Positions 1 through 12,427 of a stretch of DNA of 56,831 nucleotides are shown here, one piece after another (position 1 is the stretch's first letter; each line of letters begins with the position of its first letter). Position numbers and translations under genes: made by a program. The notes beneath the pieces are model-generated. The model made no database searches, had not been told where the DNA came from, and worked only from the letters and a program-made list of their open reading frames with translations. Source of the DNA: Psilocybe azurescens. Its lineage: Eukaryota > Basidiomycota > Agaricomycetes > Agaricales > Agrocybaceae. The stretch lies in contig JAJIRX010000823.1 of the NCBI GenBank assembly GCA_023853785.1, positions 1 through 56,831 on the forward strand, written 5' to 3'.

Positions 1-959
1 TCAACAAGTTCTTGATGGGATGCTTGAATTGATTATCTGATTTTGGGGTAAAAATGTCTAAGCTTCAGTTACAAATGGCTTTTTGCATTTCACCCATTAA
101 GAACTTTTGCAGTGTAGCATAGCTACTATATACTACCAGAATCTGCATTAGAGAACACGTTCTTTGTTTTACACACCTCGCAAAATGATTGAACAATTGA
201 ATGACTAAGTTCCATAGCCAATGTGTCCCGATAAGGAAGGTGATCGGACTTTTCCGCGGCACGTGTTGCGAAGGAATTGCTGGGTGGATAGCGCTCACTC
301 AGTTCCTTCCTTCATTACAACCACATTTTCATCAAGTTTCTATAACCCATTTGAGCGATTGTCTTTGTGCAGTAGGTATGCGAATCGCACCCTTATCTCT
401 GATAGTCACTTCGATTGCTTTTTGAATTAATTCGGATATCACATTGTAACGGCAAGATTTCTAACCGTGGCCTCTAACAATCTTTGTTGCATTTATATAA
501 CCAACACGAGTTATGTAGGAGCGCACGCGGCACGGCGTCGACATTAAATGTTCCCCTCATGTGACATGCATACATGACGAGCAGACTCGGTAAGACAGGG
601 TAAGACATGGTGACGTGGTACATACATATCGAAGTTCGAACTCGTCGTTGGTAGCAGTGATGGTGAGCTCAGGGTGCTGTCGCCGTTCTTTATACGTTTT
701 GTTCTTTGTCTTTGGGAAATGTGGGGGTATCAACGGGGATGTGCTGCATAGCAGGACTCAGAGCTCAATCCACTGTGGGCTGGCGCAGCTATTTGTCGTT
801 CGAGATAGAACCGAGCTGTCGAGTAATCCAACTGGCAACTACAACCCCTTAACTACGGCAGGAATTGGTCAGTTGGGTTTTGTGGTGTAAAAGGGGGTAT
901 CAGCCCGGGTGTACTACAGAGGAAGGCTCGGTGCGCGATCCTTTGGTTTTGTTTTTATT
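1..959. other. Intergenic, no gene recognised
   Basis: Only short overlapping open frames with no recognisable motif, start context or splice pattern are present. I see no RNA gene or repeat here. Confidence 0.5.
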
Positions 960-2035
960 TTTCAAGCCGTAACACGGAGGAATTGCGGTATTCGACAGGT
1001 AAAGTTTGGTCTATAACATCGAAGGCGTACCTGCGAATAGCTTCTTGCGTGGGAATTGTGTTGGAGTATCTGCAAGATAATATCGCGGAAACATAGGAAG
1101 TGCTTCCTGGAGCGCTCCATCGAATTGTACGGGTGCTGGATGTTGAATCGGCCAGTCTGAACCAGGACGTCCGTTGAACACCTTCTCTGGAACAAGAAGG
1201 ATGCAGGCCGTATTCTCCCAGTGATAATCCAGATAGCTGACCTAGTCCATATGAGGAACGTTGATGTAGTCATCAGAATCATCGTCCGAGTCGTCGGCCT
1301 AATTAAGGTTGAATCATCCATGGGGATGACAATTGGCTTCTCGCCCTCCATAACATCGGTCACATAAACACGACCAAAAATATTTGGCCCGTATTTGCAG
1401 AAGGCGAGCTAATCCGTGGTAGTACCGTCTCTCCAAATCAAGAGTGCAGGTATAAATTTGACATAAGGGGTCTGGTTTTTGAACAATACTGCAAAGAGTT
1501 GTGTGCAGTCGTTTTTATATCCCAACCAGTTGACACCGAATCTTCGCTGCCGATTTTTCTTCCGGAATTCCTGGTCACACGCAAACTATGACTAGTTGGG
1601 TGGGCCACTCAAGGACCCACAAACGAGGTTCCTCTGTAATCACGGGGCATTGTGCAAGTAACGAGTCAATGTACGATCGCCTGTCGAACGGTTGAATGTT
1701 GTCCAGCGACCAGGTGAGCCAGTTTTGGCAAGGGGTGTCTATGATTCCATGATATAAAGAAAGCCAGCAGCTTCGGATTGGGTGCAATCAGCCATTGGTA
1801 GAAGACACTGCCATTCTTTGCAGTCGCCATAGAAAATAATATAGGGCTTCAATTCCAGAAATGAGAACACGTAAAGAAGGATTTAGACTAGAGATTGGAG
1901 AGTGGTAGGAGTTTTGTGGTGTCCTCGCTCCCGGTTTGTTCGAATAGTTTCTATTCACCGAAAACCAAACGATGTGTAAACAGCAGGGGCATCCTATGGA
2001 AGGGGTTAAATCCATTGTAGATGGAGTAGAGTTGA
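960..2035 (-). pseudogene. Decayed hypothetical protein gene
   Basis: Reading the minus strand, coherent coding blocks follow one another in changing frames. One block contains EEPRLWVLEWPTQLV, a second contains FGVNWLGYKNDCTQLFAVLF and ends with WRDGTTTD, and further blocks contain LAFCKYGPNIFGRVYVTDV and DYHWENTACILLVPEKVF. In-frame TAG codons interrupt the blocks, one between TTTD and LAFCKYG and one after NVPHMD. Frameshifts add to this. Unlike the other genes in the window, which show only single-base frame changes, this one has real nonsense codons, so I call it a pseudogene. The hydrophobic and aromatic pattern (YVKFIPALLIWRDG) suggests a former globular protein, but I cannot name the family. 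An alternative is a multi-exon gene in which the TAGs lie in introns I failed to place. Confidence 0.4.
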
Positions 2036-2337
2036 CCCATATATTTTTGTTAGCACTGAGCGTCTGAAGAAAGGTATAAAGCTATTAGATATTGGTTAGG
2101 TATTGTTTAGACGCCGTTGGTCATGAATTGGTCGTAAGATGTGGTGGACGCGAAGAAAGCAACAATTGACACGCGCCATGTTTGATTCTAGCTGTCCAAC
2201 CAAATTAACGGGCTTTTCGGCGGATTATATTTCGTGGCAGGATGAATGAGACTAACTAAAGTGAAGCCAGCATATCATTATGTATATAAAATCTTGGGAC
2301 TATACACAGCAGGTTTTAAACGACTTGTTGATGATGC

Positions 2338-4247
2338 TCATGGCATCTTAGCTTTGCCCTTCGCAATCATCTTCAAATCTGGTACATCGCTATGCTTTTC
2401 TCCGTCAATCACTCTGTCAATTTCCTCCAGCGACGTTCCCTTTGTTTCCACCCAATACCAGGCCATAAGACCTATAATCACGGTGTCATAGGCTCCATTG
2501 ATCATGTAGGTCTTCCAGCCTATGGCGACAAGCGCGAAGGGGAATGCGAAGACACACCATAGACTAGTGAGGTTAGACAGCTGAAATCGACACTATTAAT
2601 GAGACAAGATACTTACGCAGTTGCGTTCAGGGCGAATTGGAAGACGGCCATTCCGTTAGCACGTATGCTATAATTCATGACCTCCGGTGGGTAGAGATAC
2701 AGAAGTGGCGTCCATCCGATGCTGTAGGATCCCTGGAAGAGGAAAAGCATCGCAACTGTTGCATATATGCCAGGGTTGAATGTCGATGCTCCATATACTT
2801 TCACGAAGAGTCAGATTTCACCTGTTCAAGTAAGTAGAAATACTAACTTTTGTGAGAGCTCCTACGAGGAAGAGGAAGACTGTGAGGAGACTTTGGCTGA
2901 GGATTCCGAGAGATTTACGGCCCATATGCTCAGCTAGCCAAGTCCCGACGAGAGAGCAAACGAGGCACCATGCATTTAGGATTATGTTCTGTGCAGTAGT
3001 TTAAGATCAGATTCCAGTTTCGACACTCGGATGGGTATATGTCTCACAATCTCTAATTGAGTTGTCGTGTTCGTAATCCCCGCGTTGTCGAGCATAGTTC
3101 CAAGATAGTACGACGCTATGACATTCCCTGCATTATCTGAGAAAAGATACGCTCAATAGTGAGAAAACCAGACATACCGGCGATGGTACTAAAGACAGCA
3201 GCGGAGATAGCAAGGGTGACCCTTTTTCTAGCCGACGGAGTCTTGACTAGTTGCATCATGGACAATGTCTCCCCAGAGCTCTTCTCGTAGTTAATGGTGT
3301 CGATGATTTCCTTGAACTGCGCCGCAACTAACGAGTTTTCACGATCTCCATCGGCATACATGTAGGCTATGACATCCAGGGCCTCTTCATGCCGGTTCTG
3401 ATAAATGAGCCATCTTGGTGATTCCGGGATGAAAGGGATTATAATGATGCAAAGAATGGAAAATACACCCTGGACGGCAGATGGTATTCTCCACGCCCAC
3501 GTCGAATTCATGTTCGAAGTACCAAAGGTTATACCAGCAGCAATTAGCCCTCCTGTAAGATTTGTACGCCCTAAGAAGATTCAAACAATACTTAGATGAC
3601 TTACCGACATAGTAGAAGTCATTGAAGACGCCCAATCCCCACGCACGTCTTTGGAATGGCAAAGTCTCCGCAAGATATACGGGTCCGCAAAGTCCAGAAG
3701 CAGACGTGCCGAACCCGATTAATATCCGGGCAATGACGAACATTGCGACATTCTGAGCGGCTGTCTGAAGAATGACGGCAAAAACAGTGATAAGGGCGGC
3801 CCACAACAGAGCAGGGCGACGTCCTATCCGATCAGTGAACTGGCCATAGCAGAAGGCAACCAGACATCCGCCTATCCATATTGAAGCGGTGTTCAATGCG
3901 AGGGTAGCCGTGTTGAGGTGGAAGTAATTGGTGTATGATGGTAAGATGTTGAGGCCGTTGATCATAGAGGCATCGTATCCAAAGGTCTGTGAGATAATGA
4001 GTGCTCAGGCGTTAACTCGTTCTCATTGATAAGGTGGCACATACTGTGGAAGTAATGCATGAACATGTTACAAGAAGGAAAGTGATGAACTTGGAAGACC
4101 TCGGGATAAAGGTGATCTTTTCCAACATAGCCTGATTCATCTTGGCAAAGTCTTCACCTGCGTATGTGGTGGTTAGAGACACGGTTCCCCAATGAACTGG
4201 AGGAAGAAACTCGGCTATCTTACACGTCCAAGAAGATTGATGACCAT
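2338..4247 (-). CDS. MFS sugar transporter, 8 exons
   Basis: This is a plasma-membrane sugar porter of the major facilitator superfamily, likely a proton-linked hexose or disaccharide importer. Exons on the minus strand are 4247-4226, 4157-4045, 3986-3605, 3552-3178, 3127-3048, 2988-2848, 2797-2617 and 2563-2338, all with GT-AG borders. They total 1520 nt, and one added base makes 506 codons, the usual family length. Family signatures are DRIGRRPALLW after TM2, PESPRWLIYQNRHEEAL before the central loop, EHMGRK after TM8 and ETKGTSLEEID after TM12. The start lies in ATGGTCATCAATCTT, just downstream of a TATTTATA element. The exon 6 to 7 junction is off by one base next to an AAAA run at 2848-2851, which looks like an assembly error. 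Substrate specificity cannot be read from the sequence. Confidence 0.9.
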
Positions 4248-4289
4248 GCGGGGCGTGTAGGATTTGTACGACGGTTATTAATGGTTTGA

Positions 4290-4297
4290 TATAAATA
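4290..4297 (-). promoter_or_regulatory. TATA-like element of the transporter gene
   Basis: TATTTATA on the minus strand lies about 45 nt upstream of the transporter ATG at 4247. Position and sequence fit a core promoter, but this is inferred only. Confidence 0.3.
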
Positions 4298-5116
4298 GGT
4301 CGAAGGGATATGTGAATGTTTTTACACCCCGTTTTGGTTACAGTTTGAAGGACAATTGGAAGACCTCGGCACTGTATGACTCGGGATAAAATTTTGTCAT
4401 TCAGTTTGAGGCGGAGCTATTGCTCAGCGCCCAGTGCTCAGTACATACTGACGATAAGCAGAACACTTGAAAAACTTACTTTTCAACCTAGCCCTTTCTT
4501 AAAATATCGATACAGTCGTAAAATTCCTTCTAGATACGCTCCTATACATTTCGAGAGTTCTATATGAGCTACATCTGCTAAGGAGGTTTAGAGTGGTGTA
4601 GGGTGGAGGGTGAAAATGACGGGGATGGGTTCGGATACCGATGGGAGAAGCCGAGCACTGCCACCCGCTGACATGACAATGAGAACCATGCTGACGTTCG
4701 GCAAACGGTTCGGCATGCATGCCATCAAAACTCTATGGACTAGATGGACTTGGTTGAAATCTTGAGATCCTGAAATCATTGGTCCCCTCTTGCTCTGCGA
4801 AACCTTTATAGACCTTGAAAGTTTTTTATATCCTCAAATATATTATAAAATGGAACTGCATTACTCTGAGCTATCGTCGTCTAACATTGAATCTTCGCTA
4901 TCCAAATATTTAAGTGCAATAGTCATCTATACCTTTAAAATTTACCAGCACATGCGTATAAGAGGTTGACGCGATCCTCAAGACGCGTCGTAGATTTATA
5001 TCACGTGCAATACATGCGTATTTGGTCGTCCCGTGCCAGTAGGACTGGAAAGTCCTAAAAGCCCGTATAAACATTATCTTCCCCCTTCAATAACTATTAC
5101 ATATCTCACAGACACC
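4298..5116. other. Divergent intergenic region
   Basis: This region separates the minus-strand transporter from the plus-strand HMG-box gene, so it should hold both promoters. Apart from the TATA-like site, I see no clear element and no credible gene. Confidence 0.4.
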
Positions 5117-6074
5117 ATGGCTAGCTCAAACATGTTTGTTTTCGCTGCTGAATCCGCTTCCACGTTATCATATCTTTCGTATCCAGTACCCACGACGTGG
5201 ACGGAGCTATTAACAATAAATCCAAACTCAAAACCCAACTGCTGGATATTATTCCAGACATGGCGGCATAGCCATCATCCTCCATCCGCATCCTTCACCA
5301 AAAACAATCTCGAGCAGTGTTTGCCGGAGCTCAAGAAGGTTTTCGCGACGGAGTGGAGTAGTCTGGCCGACGACGAACCTGTGAAAATGCATTTCCGGCG
5401 TCTCGCAGATTCGGCCAGATGTGAACAGAAACGCCTTTACCCTGAAGGGAGGACGGGGCCGAAGCAGAAGAGAGCGGTTGCTGCAAAAAGAGGGAAAAGA
5501 AAGGCAGGCCCGCAAATAATCAGAGCCGGCCAGAGGAAGCTGGGAGTATAGGGTCGGTGAGTGGCATTTTCTTCTATTCGCATACTTCTGCACAGTCTAA
5601 TCACTGCTCGAAATAGGAGTCTGCAGGACATGGTCCGGAGAATGTCCTCATGCTGGGGATCGAGGATTTAGGGCTCCCAGTGTGGTCAGATCATTACGCA
5701 ACACAACCATCTATGGAAGATGGTGGACAGGATGACCCCCGTCACAAAAGCTTGAAAGTGGTGGCCTGGACACCGACATCCCAGAAACTCAATTGTCTTT
5801 CAGTAGTCTTTCTCCGCTACTAGAGCCTGAAAATGGTGGCCTGGACATCGACATCCCAGAAACCCAATCGTCTTTCAGTCGACTTTATCCACTACCAGAG
5901 CCTGAAAATGGGGGCCTGGACACCAACATCCCAGAAACCCAATCGTCTTTCAGTCTTTCTCCTCTACCGGAGGCTGTGGAGAATGAGGGACCGGACGACA
6001 TGGTTCCAGAAATCGAATTGGACATTATATTCGATAGCTTGATAAACAAGGAATGCATTGGCGAGGAATTTTGA
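5117..6074 (+). CDS. HMG-box DNA-binding protein with 25-aa repeats
   Basis: This is a probable nuclear DNA-binding protein of the fungal HMG-box type. The start at 5117 has a strong context (gacaccATGg) and is preferred to an in-frame ATG at 5033. Exon 1 (5117-5545) holds the box at about residues 45-115: NCWILFQTWRHSH, then FATEWSSLADDE, then ARCEQKRLYPE, the pattern of fungal HMG helices 1-3. A basic tail of KR-rich clusters follows, a likely nuclear signal. Exon 2 (about 5617-6074) carries three repeats of GGLDxxIPETQxSFS and an acidic C-terminus, a possible activation region. The donor (GTATAG) is weak. The frame changes at a CCCCC run (5736-5740), and adding one base there makes the whole gene open, 295 aa. 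It could resemble mating-type HMG proteins, but no mating-locus neighbours are seen. Confidence 0.65.
5754..5975 (+). repeat. 75-bp in-frame tandem repeat, 3 copies
   Basis: Copies lie at 5754-5828, 5829-5903 and 5904-5975. The first two are exactly 75 bp and the third is 72 bp, having lost one codon. Units are highly similar and encode 25-residue acidic Ser/Pro-rich repeats beginning E(S/N)GGLD and containing IPETQ. The unit length is a multiple of three and no unit has a stop, so the array is under coding constraint. Confidence 0.9.
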
Positions 6075-6077
6075 ATT

Positions 6078-7029
6078 TCTCAAACTCAACACAATGACAA
6101 CATCACCTCGCCTCGGTTGTATTCAAGTTCAAGCCCATCATGTTTTCTGTGCACCCCTTATTTGCATTACATTGTATCTGTATTACATAGATCTATACTA
6201 GCCTTTCAATTTTGTATATCCCACCCAGGATTTAACATCAATTATGAGTTGAAATCGATCACTGACAGCCGCCTCAGACCCTTCACTTTACGGACAAGCT
6301 GCCAGCATGCCACAACGCGTTCCGCTTTGAATTCATGGTATTTTTGGTAACATGATAACACTGACGTGAATGTATCAAAATCAGACCATTTATTCTTGTT
6401 AGTGACCGCGACTCTAGTTATGATTGTACTTAGGGGTAATGGGAGGAGCGAAGGAAACGCGGATCGATTATAGTCCCACAAGCACGACGCGACGCGTTCG
6501 CATTCCTGTTTTCTGAACTTTAACCAAACCAATACTCACGGATTTTCGAGGATTGTCAGGAAAGAATCTTAACACGATCCAAACGACACTAACAGTACTT
6601 CAACGGAAACGCTCCCCATGATTCTTGTCGCAAAGCCTACGGAAGTTGACCAGATTCCAACTGATTGCATCTGAATCAAACTCGCAGGCTCGACACTTCT
6701 GTGGATTGGGAGCACATTCTTCTCCGAGAAAGGTCAAATCTTCACAATATCCTCAGAGTTTTAAGTCGCCGAGCACGAAAACTCGGCTCTCTGCGATTTA
6801 TAGCATTCGGCTCCATTTTTTCTGTCTTTTGGAACGATCTTCCTCTCCACGCAGTCGATTGTCTACAAGACCGTATCAGTCGCTTCCCGTGTATCGTGTC
6901 TGCTTTAGCTTTGTGCTTGGTATATCCCCTTCTATTGTCACATTCCAACAGAGCCCACATCTTCAATACAGAACCGATAAGAGCATTCACTAGCACTATC
7001 AATTTCATACCCGCCAAATAGAACTGTCA
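6078..7029. other. Intergenic, no supported gene
   Basis: Open frames of 90-122 codons overlap on both strands around 6625-7021, but none shows a recognisable domain or splice context. I cannot support a gene. Confidence 0.35.
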
Positions 7030-7480
7030 AATATTAACGAGACTGGAATGGAAGGATAGTAAAGGGTCGCTGAGTAGCAAACTAGTACCAAGCATGTTGT
7101 CCGTGCCGTAGTCCAGCTCGAGAGTCTCGGCGCCCACCCGAATGTCTTCCTTCTTCACTGAAGTGACTTGCTCTGTCGTTGTCAATGAAGTCTGCGCTTT
7201 CGTTGCCTGGTGGCTTGCGAGCGATAGCGGGGAGCTTCTTTCAACTTGAAGTTATGATAATCTGGGACAAAATATTGCCACTCCTTTGTTAATAGTGTTG
7301 AAGTCCAGCGAGGCGTAAAGAGTATACTCGCAGATATCGAGGTCGGTGAGGGTGGTGGTAGTATGGGCTATGATTCGGCTAATGGACTCAAATTGGCACT
7401 AATACCGCGCAACAGAATCTCTTTTTCGATGAGATTATTTCCTTCTTCTGGAGTTGACATTCCGCTACTTCGGCTAAAGC
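7030..7480 (-). CDS. Possible exons of an unrecognised gene
   Basis: On the minus strand two blocks look coding by composition. One begins MSTPEEGNNLIEKEILLR (start near 7461). The other, lying towards 7090, contains TTTEQVTSVKKEDIRVGAE and ends LDYGTDNMLG beside a GTACTAG that could be a donor. Between them is DLDICEYTLYASLDFNTINK. I cannot join these into a confirmed model. A short minus-strand frame at 7498-7695 may belong to the same locus. No function is suggested. Confidence 0.25.
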
Positions 7481-8657
7481 AACTGGGTGCTTACTTTCTA
7501 GTGACCTGAGTCTCTTTCAGAAGTTTCATAAAGTTCGCACAAAACTCGGACAAAGTCATCTAGCATCATCGATTGTTCAATAACTGGTTTGAAACCTGAA
7601 TAATTCACACAGCAACATACCTCTTCCAAATCGACGTCAGTGGTTTCGCAGACAGATCTAGGGTTAGTATTACTGCAGACATCAGTGTCTGCCAAGAGAT
7701 AGGAAATCAGGAATCAGTTTCAAGATGAAGAAGAGATACGTCGAGTACTTAGTAGACAATGCCTGACCCTCAGCATTGGTGCTATTGGGTAATTTGAGGG
7801 AAAAGACCTCGATGGAGATGGAGGAGACTGGGACGGAGAAAGAAGACGAGCTAGATGGAAGTCAGACGAGAGATCAATGCATGTGGTGGGACCACTAAAA
7901 ACTATGGCTTTACCTAGTTTTTACCTTTGGGGGAAGAAGGTGGCCATTGAGAAATGTCGAGTGAGGGGTTTCTGATAAACCAGGGTTTTCCAAAACGTTG
8001 CCTATCTTTTCTGGCCCACAATGGTGCGCACAACATTGATAATAAAACATGGTCATGGGCCTGCGGTCTCGACGAATCCTGAAAATATGATTCGAATAGA
8101 ACCACCGTCTCATTGTTCGAACATGTGGGAGGTGGAGTGAGGAAAGGGACCGTGACCAATAATGATACGGCTGTGGCGGGGTGACCTTTTTCCAGGTTGC
8201 CCAATGGCTTGAGTAAATTTGGCAATACCACATGTGTAAGAATAGCCATTGTATTCAAGTGCCATTCACCTCACTAAGTCCGAATAGAATTTCAAATACA
8301 GTTTCTAATGGTGCGATGCAGTCTCGTAGGACCAACACAGAGTATAGTCCACACATCAAATGAGTCTTGCAGAAGCGGGAATATGTGTAAGAAATGGCCC
8401 ATCGGCTCTGCAGGCCATTCAATACGGAAGACGTGGAAGACTGAGGAACTCCTGCCTCGGAATTTGGTCCCAATTAGGCACTAGTGATTGTGATGGCAGC
8501 ATGGACGCAACGACTGCAGACAATGGTCAGGTCGTGTGAATTTGTTGGCACCCCCACGTGCAGCTGAACAAACGCGTCGCGGCACTGCCAAGGTCTTCCA
8601 CAATCTGTATAAGATGTCCTAGTCGCCTTCCACTTTTTATCACCTCTACACTTCCCA
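7481..8657. other. Unresolved region with short minus-strand frames
   Basis: Minus-strand frames at 7914-8258 and 8255-8473 are open for 72-114 codons but show no motif. They may be fragments of a decayed gene or chance frames. Confidence 0.3.
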
Positions 8658-11544
8658 ATGTCAGACACCATCCCACCAAGGTATATTATCCTCTTATCGT
8701 CATGTTTGTTATATCTGACATCTCTTCACTTCTTACCAGTAGCGATATCACACAGGCTCCGAAGTATGTTGGTTTCTTGAATTCTCCTGCCAGATTGCTT
8801 ACCTGCAATGCATGATTAGAGGATCCGACGCTACACCTCGCACTCCTAGGACCAAATGCGGAACATAGCACCATTCCTAACGTACGCCCTCAGATCGTGC
8901 ACGAAATGGACCGAGAATTCGTGTTGTGCGATGTTGATGCCTTCATGAAGCGTTACCTCCCATTTGCGCCTGATAATGAGCGCGTTCTAGACTGCGTCAT
9001 GAACAACCTCAAAGTGAATGGTCTAATCACCGAAATCGATGGCTCCCTTCGTTTCGCCGATTACAGTACACCCCCAGGCTCCCAGATGACGGAAATGAAG
9101 ACATACGAAGATTTGGAAAGGATCGGTGCATCTATCAGTCAATATAGTTATCCCAATCACAACCGTAATCAGTTTCATTATCGTCACACCCCCGATAACC
9201 ATATCTACTCGAAGATTAGTGGGTCCAGCCATAAAGTTGATGCGTGTTTCACATCGGATCCTCTCATTCCTGGAACGAATAAAATCCGCATGAACACGAC
9301 ATCCATGGCAGTCCCGATGGAGCACAAACTATCGGTCAATAATAGATTTGACGTTAGTCTCCCCGTTCACTCTTAATGCGCTTCACTAAACGCCTCATTC
9401 TGGAACTCCTTTCATCAGAACAATACCAAAGTGGTTTCTGCTAACGTTCACATCATGAATGAAGACGTTCGGCGTATGTTTACTTTCGGGGTACGTGATT
9501 GTTGGTAAAATTTCAAACAATGTTCTAAAATCTTCGCATGCTCAGATTACCATTGAGTGCGACCATATGTCTTTATGGTATCACAGCCGATCCCATTCAG
9601 CGGTTTCCCAAGCCATTCAGCTTTGTCTATGTGCGAACATTCAATTTGCTTTTAACGGTAACCCGGCTGATCATCGATTACCCTCTAGAAACCTCTTCTG
9701 CTGGTCAAGTTCTTCATGTCTATTCTTTTGCTACCACAGCTCAGCTTGGATACGATCCTTTGGTTACGCTAGAACAAGACTTCAAGTACACATTTAACAT
9801 ACCTCAAGGGCCTGGCAAACCGAGCCGGTTTTTCCGCACCATCAAGCCCATCGTAGAATATCGTTCCAATAACATAACAGGCCGAATGACGCGTATCTTC
9901 CACGTTTACGAGGTTGACTCTGACCCCCGCAAGGAGTTTGTTCTGAAAGACGTTTGGATAGATAAGGACGCCGAAACTGAAGGTCAAATTCAAACCGCCC
10001 TTTTCGGCGACATCAGAGAAGTTTTGGGACGAAACACCGCCATCGAATGACGAACTCGGGGATCTGAGATCCATGCACGCTGATCTCGTCGCGAGCAAAA
10101 ATGTATAAGGACTTCTTTCTTACGATAGAAACAGACCATGTTGGCAGCCATTCGTGTTTCATTGCCGACGGAGCTGTTCCCATTCGCGGCCTATTCGACG
10201 CGCCCATTACCACCCCCGTCGCTTTCGTCCCTCCACTTCAGGCGCCACCAAGTCCCACTCATGGTAAACGTTCCACCGTTGGCACACCTCGTCCCATTCC
10301 AGCGACATATACCAAGACTGGATTCCAAAGCACAAAAGATTTGAATCAACCTAGGCCCCCACGCAGTTACATACCCCGAAAACATTATCGGGTTGTTTTC
10401 CAGGAGAGGTGTACGTCTGTTGGGGATCTTGGAGTGCTGGGGAAGTTGTCGACGTCCTTCAACAAGTCCTCATTCGTACGTTTTATGAACTGCTGTTTCA
10501 TTTCTCACTGTAATACTGATGTTTACCATCACTTCGTAGCTCTTCAATTGATGCTTTGCGCTGGTTGGGTTCACCGAGACATCAGTTCGGGAAATATTTT
10601 GGCTTTCAAGAAAGATTCACAGTCTTGGCAGGTCAAACTTTCAGATCTCGAATACGCAAAACCGTTCCCACCTCCTGCTGGATACAAAGCCTCCACCGAC
10701 CCCAAAACGGTATGTCAACACTAGTTATTTAATATCCCTCGACTAATACAGTCGTCATCAGGGGACCCCATACTTCATGCCGTTTGAGATTTTGGGAAAG
10801 AGCTATCTCTACCTTAAATCTGAAGACAGTGCCATCTCAACCAGTATATGGGCCAACGGCAAAACGACCACTGGAGAGGATGACGTTGTCGTCCATAATT
10901 TTCAACATGACTTAGAGTCTGTCTGGTGGATTCTACTTTGGACAATTACTTGTCGCATCCACCATACCCCCTCTAAAGAATGGGCACGGCCAATTTTCCA
11001 GAATATCACCGATCTTTCTCCAGCTCGAACGACTTGCTTCTCTAAAAAAGTTGAAGGCGCTCTCGAGACCATATTGATAGACAAAGCGAGGGGCTTCTCC
11101 AAGTGGATAGAGGCGGCGAGGCTGTTTATGTTCAAACAGTACAGAGAGCGTGTCAGGGGTGGCCGACTCAGAGCCAAGGGCTCATACGTGTTCATCCATG
11201 AACAGTTCATAAATTTCTTCAATGCATTGAAGGGTATCAAACAAAAGGATTGGCGCGAACTGGAGCTGATCAAAAACAATCCATATTCCGTCCCGCACAT
11301 TCCTCAATCCTCGGAAAAGAAGGCCGCCGCAACAGACGAGCCAACAGACCATGATCCCGATCCTTCTCCAGCACCCACTACCTCCGCAGTCCATATAGCG
11401 CAGCCTGCCCGAATGAAATTGAAGCGCTCGCGCTCGGAAGACGAGGTTGAACATATTCTCCGGCCCGAACGGCAGCTTGGGAAACGCTCGAAAGGGGGAT
11501 GCCAAAGTGATAAGCATATGGCCTTGCTAAATATTCTACCTTAA
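8658..11544 (+). CDS. FunK1-type fungal protein kinase
   Basis: This is a putative serine/threonine protein kinase of the fungal-specific FunK1 family. Probable exons are 8658-8680, 8740-8763, 8869-9352, 9419-9490, 9546-9657, about 9710-10709 and 10762-11544. The N-terminal FunK1 region includes RFADYSTPP, HKVDACF, RRMFTFG spliced to ITIE, and AQLGYDPLVTLEQDF, followed by YRSNNITGRMTRIF and LKDVWIDKDAETE. The kinase core has HRDISSGNIL as the catalytic loop and LSDLEYAKPF in place of DFG. GTPYFMPFEIL is the activation-segment end, followed by HDLESVWWILLW. The tail is disordered with basic clusters (KLKRSRSEDE, GKRSKGG), a likely nuclear signal. The frame changes by one base near 9604-9609, 10022-10025 and 10097-10101. 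The intron near 10476-10539 also leaves a one-base mismatch. Confidence 0.85.
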
Positions 11545-12427
11545 CTTCACCCGACACGGTTTGTATTTCTGCTACGTTTCTTATAGCATCAAGTTCTCTC
11601 CACGACCTCCTGTACTATTCGTCTACTTTTGCACACCTACTATCTTTCGTGGAAGTAATATATATGTCATTGCTCCTATTTCATTGCGAATTTAAGTGAC
11701 ATATAAACAAATCTTTCACAGCGCAGCATATGCCATCGACTGTAATTACTAATATCTCTGATTGTTCTATTAAGAAAGTTCTCTTTATGACTCTCGTCCC
11801 GGTTTATAAAATCTTGTATATCTAATAAGGCATTCTTATTTTGCAGCACTGAAGAGCTTATCAAAGCCTATCTATCACACAAAACCATAATGGTTACATG
11901 TACATGAGTCAACGACCGTAGCACACCAATCGAATTCCATGCAATCACGGCTGAGGCAATGAGCAAACATCACCTACCACGATATTTTTACAACCAAGAG
12001 CTTTATCAAAGCCTCTCAAATACGCATATCTTACCCATCAATCATGGGCCGAACAACCTAGACGCGTTAAATCTCGGACGTTGAAGGATGCCTCACTACA
12101 ACAGGACTCAAAGTCCCAATTAGACTCGCGTTGGGGAATGATGACTTCGGTAATGTAAGTCACTTCAAGTATCTATACCTTGGTATATTTCCTTAGTATT
12201 TTGTACAAGAATGCTAATTCATTTCAGGAATGGTAAAAACAACGGCTTGACAACAACAGCGCTCTCTGTCCCTCAATCGAACTACTTATCCTGTTACTAC
12301 ATGTAAGTCCAATAGCGTTGAGTACCAAACGAGAGCATGCAAATTCTCTCTTGCTTGGTATAACATACTTAAATGAATCAATGAATCCTTCGAACGAAGG
12401 ATAACAGTCCTATGTCCATTGCTACTC
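11545..12427. other. Intergenic, convergent 3' ends
   Basis: This AT-rich spacer lies between the kinase on the plus strand and the small gene on the minus strand. No gene or repeat is supported. Confidence 0.45.

Noticed and set aside
5117..6074. Mating-type locus HMG gene
   Set aside because: No homeodomain pair, pheromone receptor or other mating-locus gene is nearby; an HMG box alone is not enough.
8658..11544. Calling the kinase a pseudogene because of three frame changes
   Set aside because: The same one-base pattern affects most genes in the window without nonsense codons, so an assembly error is more likely.
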